From positions 96,774,501 through 96,838,500 of the forward strand of contig NC_060213.1 of NCBI RefSeq assembly GCF_021130785.1: 64,000 nt of DNA, read 5' to 3'. Every line of letters starts with the position of its first letter. Position 1 is the stretch's first letter. Positions 23,220 to 32,120 of the stretch are shown here, piece after piece. The stretch is from Homalodisca vitripennis. Its lineage: Eukaryota; Arthropoda; Insecta; Hemiptera; Cicadellidae. The notes below the pieces were generated by a model. It saw nothing but the letters and a program-made list of their open reading frames with translations, did no database searches and had not been told where the DNA came from. A program made the position numbers and the translations under genes.

Positions 23220-23400
23220 TTAACAATATATTTCGAGAAAGATTTCATCAGTAGAATTGAAATTTTGTATGAAACTTCATTTCTACATAGACAAGAATGA
23301 GTTTTATGATGGTGCACGTCCAACCATGAAATTTAGGTGAGCGTCAGTGAATCCTGTCACTCAATAGGCTGACACAATTTCTATCTTGTCTGCAGGTGAG
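23220..23400. repeat. Dispersed repeat family A, copy 2
   Basis: Phrases match copy 1: gaattgaaattttgtatgaa, acttcatttctacatagaca, atgatggtgcacgtcc, and gtgagcgtcagtgaatcctgtcact. Divergence is clear but order and spacing are conserved. Confidence 0.65.
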
Positions 23401-23704
23401 ATATAAATATTTTTATATCTTGAAAATAAAAAAAGAGTATATAGATTTTAACACTTTGTACCCTGGGCCCTTAATACATGTTTCGGCGTGGCTCCCTGGG
23501 GGTTTTATGATGCTTTTAAAAAATTCTGTGTTATTACAGTAATTATGTTATAAACTCATACTATATATCTTTTTAAAGATAGAGATACATACTTTTTTTA
23601 AATGTATACAAATATAAAGTTTATTTTCAAAATAAAATTATTACATAATATTGAATGTTATGTAAAAAATACAAAAAAAAGTTTTTGCTACATAGCTTGT
23701 TAGT

Positions 23705-23899
23705 TTAGGTAATTCGCCTTAGAGTGGTAATTTTTAAAGTACAATGGTCTGAATCAAATACAGGATCTCGCAAATTTTCGTTTAGATTGTTCATAAAATC
23801 AATATTTGGTCCCAGGTGTGTATCAAAATCATCGTCACTTTCCGACTCGCAGTCAAACAAAAGATCGCGAATTGCATCACTTTTGATTTAATCACCCAT
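23705..23899 (-). pseudogene. N-terminal remnant of a piggyBac-type transposase
   Basis: From ATG at 23899 the frame reads MGD, a stop, then IKSDAIRDLLFDCESESDDD, FDTHLGPNIDF and LRDPVFDSDHCTLKIT before a stop at 23705. Acidic, Ser/Asp-rich N termini are usual for piggyBac transposases. The catalytic DDE/D core is entirely absent. Only its position inside a TTAA-flanked element with matched inverted repeats makes the assignment; the peptide alone would not. A premature stop at codon 4 confirms inactivity. Confidence 0.6.
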
Positions 23900-24396
23900 A
23901 TTATTTAAACTCGAAAATAATAAGTAAATAATATAAAATAAAATCAACGGAAAGTCTAGAAGAAAGAACAAAGCGAGTATAAATACAAAACAAAACACAC
24001 GGATAACCTCACATTGCTTGCATTACTTCATTCAGTAAGAAATTAAAGTTATGATTATTTACAAACAGTTAAATTCACATTTATAATACATTATAATAAT
24101 ATTTGCTTCAGTATTTGTCGGCAAGATTTGTAGAAGACCTCACTAAGACTCACAACAACACACAACGTGAAACATTACAAAGCAAACTGACAGTACCGAC
24201 GATCAGCCGCGTCGCCTACGATCAGCTGTCTAGACTCGCTTGTAGTACGACGATAAATATACGTATTTCATTACTAAAACGTGACCCAGGGATCTCAAAA
24301 CCAACAAATACGAACTTAGACAACCAATGAACATAATCAAAATGTTTGAATCCAAAAATAAGATGACTGAGCTAAATAATACAATTAAATAACACG

Positions 24397-24459
24397 ACCC
24401 GAGCTATACTCGGGCGCCGGTAGCAGGCACTGCCAACGCGGCCCGACCTATACTCGGGC
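24397..24459. repeat. Paired hairpin-forming subterminal repeats
   Basis: Two 17-bp near-palindromes, CCCGAGCTATACTCGGG and CCCGACCTATACTCGGG, are separated by about 27 bases of GC-rich sequence just inside the right end of the piggyBac-type element. The CCCGA/TCGGG arms could pair around a short loop. They may be transposase-binding sites; that is inference. Confidence 0.65.
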
Positions 24460-24509
24460 TCAGTGTACAAAGTGTTAAATGTTGCAAGCAACCACGGCAA
24501 ATCTTGTTG

Positions 24510-24564
24510 CATGACATGTGGTGTGCTGTATTCCTGACATGACATGTGGTGTGCTGTATTCCTA
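24510..24564. repeat. Tandem duplication, 28 bp x 2
   Basis: The phrase catgacatgtggtgtgctgt with following attcct starts at 24510 and again at 24538, nearly without differences. It lies just outside the right end of the piggyBac-type element. Confidence 0.8.
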
Positions 24565-25051
24565 TTTTGTCATCAACCCTGGAACTGACAAAGTCATAAT
24601 TACAACGTATTTTATCCTGCCATGAACTAGCAGAGTCGTAATTTGCGACCCATCACCATCATGTGCTAATTACATCATCTTTTGAACAATGTTCATTCAA
24701 ACTGTAATAAGTTATATTATTGTAATTGGCAGATGCTGCACTTTCTTTAAATACACTCATTTATATATATAAAACATATTATCTTTATATTTATTGCCCA
24801 CTAAACATTAAAGATGCACCATGCAATCTTGACAGCTGTTGGTGTTTGAGTTAACTGAACTCTGTTTTGTTCTGTTTAGTTTTACTTTATTTTTGTTCTG
24901 TATTATAAGAAGACAATTTATTTCATGATCAGCATAACAACCAGGATATTTAGGATTTTTAATTTGAAGGTGATTAGTGATTTCTATGGACTATAGAAAA
25001 TAAAAAAAACTGTTTTTAGAAAATAAATTTTTCACTTCGGAGTACCATATA
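24565..25051. other. Non-coding gap between two DNA transposons
   Basis: AT-rich sequence with no recognised feature. Confidence 0.4.
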
Positions 25052-27217
25052 CAGTAGAGTCCAGATAGTTCGAGTCTCGATAGTCCGAGGTTCCGTTAAA
25101 TCCGAGCCAACACATGTAAAAAATAAAATGTGAAATTGACATATTTCTACAACACACTCGAGCGCATGTCTGTAAACTGAGTGCTAGGCTACTTGGAGAA
25201 GCCGGCAGCCTGACTCATCAGTGCCACTTCATTTGCAACGCCCCACCCCCACCCTATTGTCAAGGCCACGGAACATTGCGTTCTGTATTGTCTAAAAATA
25301 AATCAGTCCGTTGCTCATCACGTTCGACTGCGGTACGGTTGTTATAGATTACGATCGCAGTGCGCTTACCCGTCTGTTATTTACAACGTACAGTACTTGT
25401 TGTCTAAATATTAAGTTTTAGTATTTTCTGAAGTGTTTATGTGTTCATTGTACAGTGAACTATGAGTTCAAAAAGTAAAAGAAAGTTTGTACCGATAAAA
25501 ACAAAACTAGAAGCTCTTAAAAGAGTTGATAAAGGTGAAACGTTAAAAAAATTAGCTGCCGAGTACGGAATTGGTGAAGTGACAGTTGGTGACTGGCGAA
25601 GGAATCGCGATAAAATTGAAAAATTTGCATCAGAAAAGTGCTTGGAAAAGTGTACTAATGTGCGGAAGTCTATGAAGAAAGCAGAGTATGAAAAAACTAG
25701 CGAGGCCCTATTTTTATGGTTTTGTCAACAAAGAAACAAAGGTTGTCCTATTTCCGGACCTATTTTACAGGAAAAGGCATTGTACTTTCGCAATAAAAAA
25801 TCAATGAAGGTGAGGAAGATTTTACGGAAAGTGTAGTATGGCTTGACCGTTGTAAAAAACGTTATGGCATGAGGCAGTTAGAAATTTGTGGGGAGAAACT
25901 TTCGGCGGATTCCGAGGCAGTTGTTCAGTTCTGTGAAAAGTTAAAAAATCTTATTAAAAGTGAAAATTTAACACCTGATCAGATTTACAACTGTGATGAA
26001 AACTGGTTTGAATTTTAAAACTTTGCCATCAAAAACTCTAGCTTCACGGGAGGAAAAAGCTGCTCCGGGTCACAAAAAAAGCAAAGAGAGACTGACTGTG
26101 CTAGCCGCTTCAAACGCGTCGGGAAGCCATAAATTAAAACTAACTGTCATTGGCAAGTCTGCTAAGCCTTGTGCGTTAAAAACATTTCTATTTCAACGCT
26201 TCCAGCAACTTATACAAACCAAAAAAACGCATGGATGGACAAACAAATTTTTAAAAACTGGTTTTTTAGTGACTTTGTTCCTGAAACCAAAAATTTTTTG
26301 AAGAAAAGCAACCTACCCTCTAAAGCCATCTTAACACTTGATAACGCAGGATCACACCCAGATGAAGGGGAACTGCAATGCGATGGCATACGCACGATGT
26401 TTTTGCCACCGAACGTGACCAGCCTCATTCAGCCTATGGACCAAGGCGTACTTGAAACTTTGAAAAAAAAGTACGGACGCCGTTTGTTGCAATCAATGTT
26501 TCAAACAATTGAAGGAGAGGCAACCATAAAAGATTTCCTGAAAAAAGTCACAATCAAGGATGTTATTTATTGGATCGCTGAAGCTTGGAGCGAAATTAAA
26601 CCAGAAACAATCCAGAAATCATGGAAGAAAATCGGAGTGTGTAAAATTGAAAATGATGATGAAGATGACGATCTACCGTTAGTAAATTTAATAACAGACT
26701 TCCTGGTTGCAATGGGACAAATCAAACTGATATTGGAGAGTGGATGAGTAGGGACGAACAGTTAGAGACAACAGACGACACCATAGTTGAGATGGTCACA
26801 GACATGACAGCTGACGGGAGTGACGAAGAAGAAAGTGTGCAGGACACAGACCCGGCAATGACTCACAGCGACGGCTACGCGCGCACTGGATGCGGCCCTG
26901 CGCTACGTAGAGCAGCAAGCAGAGGCGACAGCGGCAGACACGTTATTGCTTCGGCGGTGGAGAGACATGGCTGCCCGCAAACGCTGCAGTGTGGTGAAAC
27001 AAAAAACTCTAGACTGTTTTTTTAAGTAAACATTGCATCTTTGGACCTCTGTAAGTAATTTCTTAATGCTGGTATTTGTAATAAAAGCATATTTCTTTTG
27101 TTTGCCTTCAGTTTTAATTATAACCCAATTTTTCTCAAAGTGTTCCGTATAATTCGAGTTCTTCACAATTCGAGGTACATTCGGTCCCATTCACCTCGGA
27201 TTACCGGGACTCTACTG
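25052..27217 (+). mobile_element. Full-length pogo/Tigger DNA transposon
   Basis: The 2166-bp element starts CAGTAGAGTCCAGATAG. Its right end in reverse complement is CAGTAGAGTCCCGGTAA. Both ends are flanked by TA (25050-25051 and 27218-27219), the target duplication of Tc1/mariner superfamily elements. The interior encodes a broken CENP-B-like transposase on the + strand (25462-27025). TIR sequence, TA duplication and transposase all agree on the pogo/Tigger group. Confidence 0.95.
25462..27025 (+). pseudogene. Tigger transposase, broken by several frameshifts
   Basis: The N terminus (25462-25800) has a psq/CENP-B helix-turn-helix: FVPIKTKLEALKRVDKGETL, KKLAAEYGIGEVTVGDWRRN. The frame then changes near 25800 (FTESVVWLDRCKKRYGMRQL), near 26003 in an A run (CDE followed by TGLNFKTLPSKTLASREEKA), near 26180, near 26700 and near 26885. 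The DDD catalytic positions are visible: YNCDE, LTLDNAGSHP, and SLIQPMDQGVLE. The C-terminal tail in its own frame ends KQKTLDCFF. At least five single-base shifts are needed to read it through, several in A runs. It cannot make an active transposase. Confidence 0.92.
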
Positions 27218-27656
27218 TATTCATGAATGTAAAGGTAAACCCAATTTTTACATCTCTTATAATATATTGTATTTTATCTGATTAAAATTATATTCAGAGG
27301 GGTTAAATAGCTGTAATCAGCTAAAATGCATGCCAGTTCTAAGGTTAAAGAAAAGATTAAAACTAATTTCATAATACACCCTTATTTTACCTCAGTGAAA
27401 AATTACTATTAGATTATTTTATAATAAAGATTAAGTAAGTTTTGAATAAAGTAGATATAGTATGTCAAGTTAATTGTATTAACTAAATTACAGATTTACA
27501 GGCTACTTCTTGTATTATAACTAAACATAACCTTTAATGGCGAAAGCTACAAAATGCAGCCTTGTTAGCATGAAGCATAATATTGTATAAGCTACATCTA
27601 AGATCATTAGCTAATACTATATAAAACAGCTTTGTGCAATTTAATACTTAGAGATA
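27218..27656. other. Non-coding gap with a piggyBac-terminus-like motif
   Basis: AT-rich. GCCAGTTCTAAGGTTAA at 27332-27348 resembles the motif at 34149-34165 and could be a stray piggyBac-type end. Confidence 0.35.
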
Positions 27657-28215
27657 TGAGGGTCGTTCAATAAGTCCTAGAGATGGGGTTGTAGGATTGA
27701 AAATCATTTTGTTCATAAGATGTTATTGACTAGATAGCTGTCAAAATTTCAGCTTGATCCAACGCATAGTTTCGTTGCAATTGACGATTGAGGTGAACAA
27801 CTTTTGTTTGTTTATAATAATGGAAAAAAGTAAGTTTCAAACATAATAAAACATTTTTATTTAAATGCTCATTGCTGAAAGAAATCAAATTTAACTCAGA
27901 TGCACTTCATGGCACATCTGCTCCTGTTTTTGCAACAGTTTACAATTGGGTAAACGAGTTTAAACGTTACCGTTCATCTACAAATTATGAACATTGATCG
28001 GGACGACCAGTGGAAGTGTCTACTCCCGAAATGATTGAAATAATCCGGGAAGTGATTCTGAAAGAACTACGAATTAAAGTGTGTGAAATAGTTGAGGCTA
28101 CAGGGATATTACAAGATGCAGTTGTTTCAATTTTGCATGAAAAATTATTAGCCAAAACATTTCTGTGAGACGAGTGCCATGTTTGCTAACCAAGGACAAT
28201 ATGAACAAACATGGT
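27657..28215 (+). mobile_element. 5' half of a mariner element
   Basis: The left end, after a TA, is TGAGGGTCGTTCAATAAGT, typical of mariner TIRs. A start codon at 27820 (MEKSKFQ) is followed after frame breaks by SAPVFATVYNWVNEFKRYRS, then SGRPVEVSTPEMIEIIREVI and ILQDAVVSILHEKLLAKTF. These are the paired HTH DNA-binding region of a mariner transposase. The catalytic DD34D half and the right TIR are missing, so the copy is 3'-truncated near 28215. Confidence 0.85.
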
Positions 28216-29267
28216 GGTTGGTTATCCTTCTATTTTAATTTTCCTTCAGGATAGTGAATTAAATAATCTTTTATATATAACATCAACAATAACTTTTTTA
28301 AACATTAAAAAATTATATGATATACATATTTTACTCATGGGAAATTAATACTGAATGATCAAAAAACTATAAAAATTTTCTAACAAAGAAATGATCAAAT
28401 TTCTTATTGATAAAAATTAAAAGTTATAATAAATTATTAAAGCATTAAAATTACCCTGTTAACTAACATATCTCATATCAAATTAATCACAGATGCAGCA
28501 ATTGTGCAAACATAGTTCTTTTCATTTCATAACAAAAAAACCTAAACTTAAGAAGTCAGTTAAAAATTGGAATGTTAAAAAGAAGTACATATTAACCAAC
28601 TATAAAATAAAAATAGTAAAGTTAAACTCAAACTGAGAGTGACCCACCGCTCTGGACAATGAGTTATAAACACAATTTGTTTCGTTATAGAACAAACGTT
28701 TCGTAAAAGTGCCTTGTACTGACTGTAATGTGACTATATAAAACTAAAACATACCACAGCATTCAAACAAAAGAATAAACAAAATAATACATAAATAGAC
28801 AATTATTACATAAAAACAAAATTTGTGCGGTGATGTTGCTGTACATTTATCTTACTTTCTCTACATTCCTTAGTCTACTACAGTAATATTATCTTAGTTT
28901 TAATTGCAGATAACCAATATAATGGATGAATTTGAACTATATGTTTTGATGAGTTAAAAAAATTATAATATAAATCCAACTCACAATAATTGGAAGTGTC
29001 AATGTGAAGCTTTTAAACACAGAGAACATGTACATTTTCATTTACATTATCAATTCTATTACCATGTCTATATTCTTAACAGTTTTTTTTCGCTACAGGA
29101 AGGTATTTCTAACACAATTTAATGCTACAACATGCACACTGCATTAGTTCAGCTTGTTACTATGTAGAAGCTATTGGCTTACACAGTTTTTTTGTTAGCT
29201 CAACCATTTTAAATTCAAATTTTGTAATATCAGCCATCATCAGCTAACTTAATAACTATTAAATACT
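28216..29267. other. AT-rich non-coding stretch
   Basis: No recognisable feature. Confidence 0.4.
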
Positions 29268-29762
29268 AGCTGTTTCCCGCGGCTTCACACGCTTTTCGTA
29301 AGTTTTGCCCGCGTATGAGCATTTCTGGTTGAAGTAAATTATATTTCCAACCCCGATGTAGATTTTACCTTGATGTCACGATCAAGAAAATATGTCAAAA
29401 ATGTATTGTACATGCATAATGTATTTTATTACAAAGTGGTCTACCACTCAACCTTTAAGTTCAACCAAAAATTTAGTTTAGACAATTATACATCATAACT
29501 TAGCGCCTTCAAATAGTGTTTCACTGTTTAATATACGTATCTATCTCGTAATTGCAGGTTATAATGTGCAGGCGCTTTGAAAACTTTTCTTCATTTTATT
29601 CGTTTATATTCACGACATAAGCGAATAATTCAGATAATAACTATCCTATCTTCTAAGTTAGACTAAATTACGGATACATGTGAAATTTGATTGAAATTGG
29701 TTCAGTCGTTTTGGAGTTTATTGGCAACATACATCGTGACTCAAGATTTTTATATATATAAG
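29268..29762. repeat. Dispersed repeat family B, copy 1 (tagctgtttcccgcggcttc type)
   Basis: Begins actagctgtttcccgcggct with following tcacacgc. It contains gcccgcgtatgagcatttct and gatcaagaaaatatgtcaaa, and ends gaaattggttcagtcgtttt, ggagtttattggcaacatac and a TA-rich tail. Repeats of this wording (tagctg-t-cccgcggcttc ... ggttcagtcgttttggag) are widespread in arthropod genomes as non-coding retroposon-like sequences. A second copy is at 56003-56200. Confidence 0.75.
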
Positions 29763-30639
29763 ATATTTGAACCCTTTTAGGGCCAAAAATAAAAGTTACA
29801 TACCATTAACTGTTATAACATAATTTTTAAACATAAAAATAGGAAAAACTGCACACCTATAAACCATGTGTTTTTGTAAGTTTCAGAAAAAATTGATTTA
29901 TAATTTTAAGTATTGTTTTTAAAATTTTTAGTACCAAAATATTCTGTACAAAATGTTCTTTCTTCTTATGTGAACTTTAATAACGCTATTATAACACTTT
30001 TGTAAAAATAATACAACCACAAATATTTGTACTGTGGGAGACAACATAGATTATAACATAGGCTGTTATAAAAGTTCAATTGATTTCCTATATTACCACC
30101 AATTTGTTTTTTAAAATAATGCACAAAATAAGTGTAATACAACATTTTTTTAACGCGGCAATGCATTTAGCATCGCGGCTCATGATAATGACAATATGTG
30201 TCCATAGCAACATTTCAGAAGCCAAAGGCATAATCTTGAGCCAAAATATTATTTTGGTTCACTTGATTGAGTATACTACAAAAATCATTTAAACAGTAAA
30301 TATTGTGGACGAATGTAAAGTAAATATTGGAGTGCCATTATACTGCACCTAGTCTCTGTCATCAGTTACATGAATGGCAGTATACTACTGTTTTGTCTAA
30401 ACAATTTTTTTAATTACTAACACCACAACATTCTACAAGGCTTTTTTCAGCAAGTATCGTTTTTAAATTCTGACACTGCAGTGCTGTTAGTAAGCCACAG
30501 ACACAATTATTACATAAATCGATCTTTTTTACGTCAGTTAATGCATATTTAAAATTCCGCTGTCAATTGAGAATACTACCCACTGTAAAATAAGTGGTGT
30601 TATTTGTTTTTGGGCATAATAGCAGTTGAAATTCATCAT
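29763..30639. other. AT-rich non-coding stretch
   Basis: No recognisable feature apart from small open frames on both strands near 29966-30292 with no protein-like character. Confidence 0.4.
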
Positions 30640-31260
30640 CAGAATAATTGTGAAGTGTATTGACAAAAGATTACGAGTGATGAAATTGCATTGAAATGGG
30701 TAAGACCTTTAAAAGATGGCCGAATGAATATTCATGATCAGAAATGGAGTGAATGACCTTTAATGATCATCAACGATTTGGTCCAGATAGTGAATAATAA
30801 AGTGAAAGTGAACAGACATTTCACAATTTCTTTACTATCCTCATATTTCAAGAAGTGATATTTTTATTGAATGTTTAGACTATCAAGAAACACGTCGTGC
30901 TGTATGACAAAGTCCGCCTACAGGCAGCAAAACCAACTCAAAATCTCATCACAGAATTTTGCTAGGAACAATGTGATAATCCCACAAACAGCCCCAATTC
31001 AGCATTCAGTGACTACTATTTGTTTTATCAACAGAAAAACCGTCTTAAAAATCAGTATGGAAACAAAAAAAAAATAGCGCTAAAATGACCGAATTGCAGT
31101 CGCTGTTAAATCAGGTGACAATCCTCTATGATGACAGTATATAAAATTATGTTTTTAGGTATGACAGGTAATACCTTAAAATTTATGGCAATTTATAGAA
31201 AAGTAGATAAAAGTGTGGGCTTTAAAGCTTGTGCAGCCACTGACTACAAATAGCTCATAA
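30640..31260 (+). mobile_element. Internally deleted mariner relic
   Basis: A + strand frame with stops reads KDGRMNIHD, then IINDLVQIVNNKVKVNRHFT and ISLLSSYF. This is the second helix-turn-helix of a mariner transposase (WxxxFKxGRxxxHDxxRxGRPS ... DLVxxVxxxVxxNRRFTIxxLS). Just downstream, VVLYDK-like sequence and EQCDNPTNSPNSAFSDYYLF (frame-shifted) match the final catalytic block (HDNARPH ... PPYSPDLAPSDYHLF). The middle of the gene is absent and stops are frequent. It is a different mariner lineage from those at 27657 and 59687. Confidence 0.75.
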
Positions 31261-31511
31261 CAATAAACAAATACCTAAAATTGTCAACTGAGTGTAATAA
31301 AAATATTTTAAATTCTACTGATGCTACATTAAATACATTAATAAATAAATGCAATATTATCTTTTTAAAGAAATTAACAAAAATTAATACAATGTCCAAC
31401 AAATAAGGTCTAGTGTGATACTAGCAGTACACTGAGTGTACTAAATTTTACTAAACCTAGGAACAATTTTAGATTAGTCCAAAGAATAAGAGCACCTAAA
31501 ATAACCAATCC
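31261..31511. other. 3' flank of the C1GALT1C1-like gene
   Basis: AT-rich sequence downstream of the stop at 31512 (the gene is on the minus strand). No canonical AATAAA was found by eye. Confidence 0.35.
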
Positions 31512-31670
31512 TTAATCATCTGAATCGCCTCCAAAGAGAGCTCGTAGTTTCTTATTGAAAATACTAGGAGAGTCAAGTTTGTCAACCCAAAGGTTGTAAA
31601 ACTTCTTTGGCGTGATGGAAGATAAGTTTACATTTGGTCCAAGTTCATCCAGGACAAACTGTTGCCAAAT
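31512..31670 (-). CDS. C1GALT1C1: C1GALT1C1-like, exon 4 (C terminus)
   Basis: Acceptor TTTCTTTCAG ends at 31671. The exon reads IWQQFVLDELGPNVNLSSIT, PKKFYNLWVDKLDSPSIFNK and KLRALFGGDSDD, then TAA at 31512-31514. It is 159 nt in phase 0. That fits the phase-0 donor GACGAG/GTTAGT at the end of exon 3 (35544), a donor of the same type as the one after exon 2. The acidic C-terminal end resembles that of vertebrate Cosmc (…GSDND). Linking this exon to exons 1-3 is inference from phase, strand and donor quality. It might instead end another gene. Confidence 0.6.
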   Translation of the reverse strand: MWQQFVLDELGPNVNLSSITPKKFYNLWVDKLDSPSIFNKKLRALFGGDSDD

Positions 31671-31889
31671 CTGAAAGAAATTAAAATTTTAAAAATTAAA
31701 CAATTGTATATGGAATCTTAATATTTTTTTACCTTATTTAATAATAATATCTAATAAAACAAAAGAATATACACATCAATCTTCAAAAATAAAGATTATA
31801 CAGAACATGGTAATTCCAAAGATTAATATTTTTTAGAGAGACTCCAGTGTCTCGTATGTCAAATCACACTCCCATAGATTTTTTGAAAT

Positions 31890-32120
31890 GAATCACCATC
31901 ACAGTTATTCAATCAGAAATTCTAACATCTTGAATTATCCCATTCATAGAACTACATGTTTTGAAAAATCTCAGTCCTACATCTGCTTAAAAATGTATAA
32001 TAACTGCCCAGACCACATAAAACACGAGCCGTGTCTCAGAAGGTTCAGAAAGCTTTCTGCTTAATTTCTTCACACAGCTTAACCCCGACTCAAACTTTAA
32101 GTCATTGAAACTCATTGAAA
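31890..32120 (+). mobile_element. 3' fragment of a LINE inside intron 3 of the Cosmc-like gene
   Basis: A + strand frame reads IRNSNILNYPIHRTTCFEKS and then QSYICLKMYNNCPDHIKHEP. This corresponds to the C-terminal LINE block (TRxx…PxHRTTxFEKSPSYxGxKLYNxLPxxIK). It is antisense to the host gene and has no RT core. Confidence 0.65.

Larger units (their letters stand above)
23448..24478. mobile_element. piggyBac-type element with intact TTAA-flanked ends
   Basis: The left end is TTAA followed by CACTTTGTACCCTGGGCCC. The right end, read in reverse complement, is TTAA followed by CACTTTGTACACTGAGCCC. The ends therefore match at 17 of 19 positions and both carry the TTAA target duplication diagnostic of piggyBac elements. 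The interior is only 1023 bp. It holds an acidic transposase start on the minus strand (23899-23705) and two palindromic subterminal copies of CCCGA(G/C)CTATACTCGGG near the right end. It is too short to encode a full transposase, so it is an internally deleted, non-autonomous copy. Confidence 0.88.
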
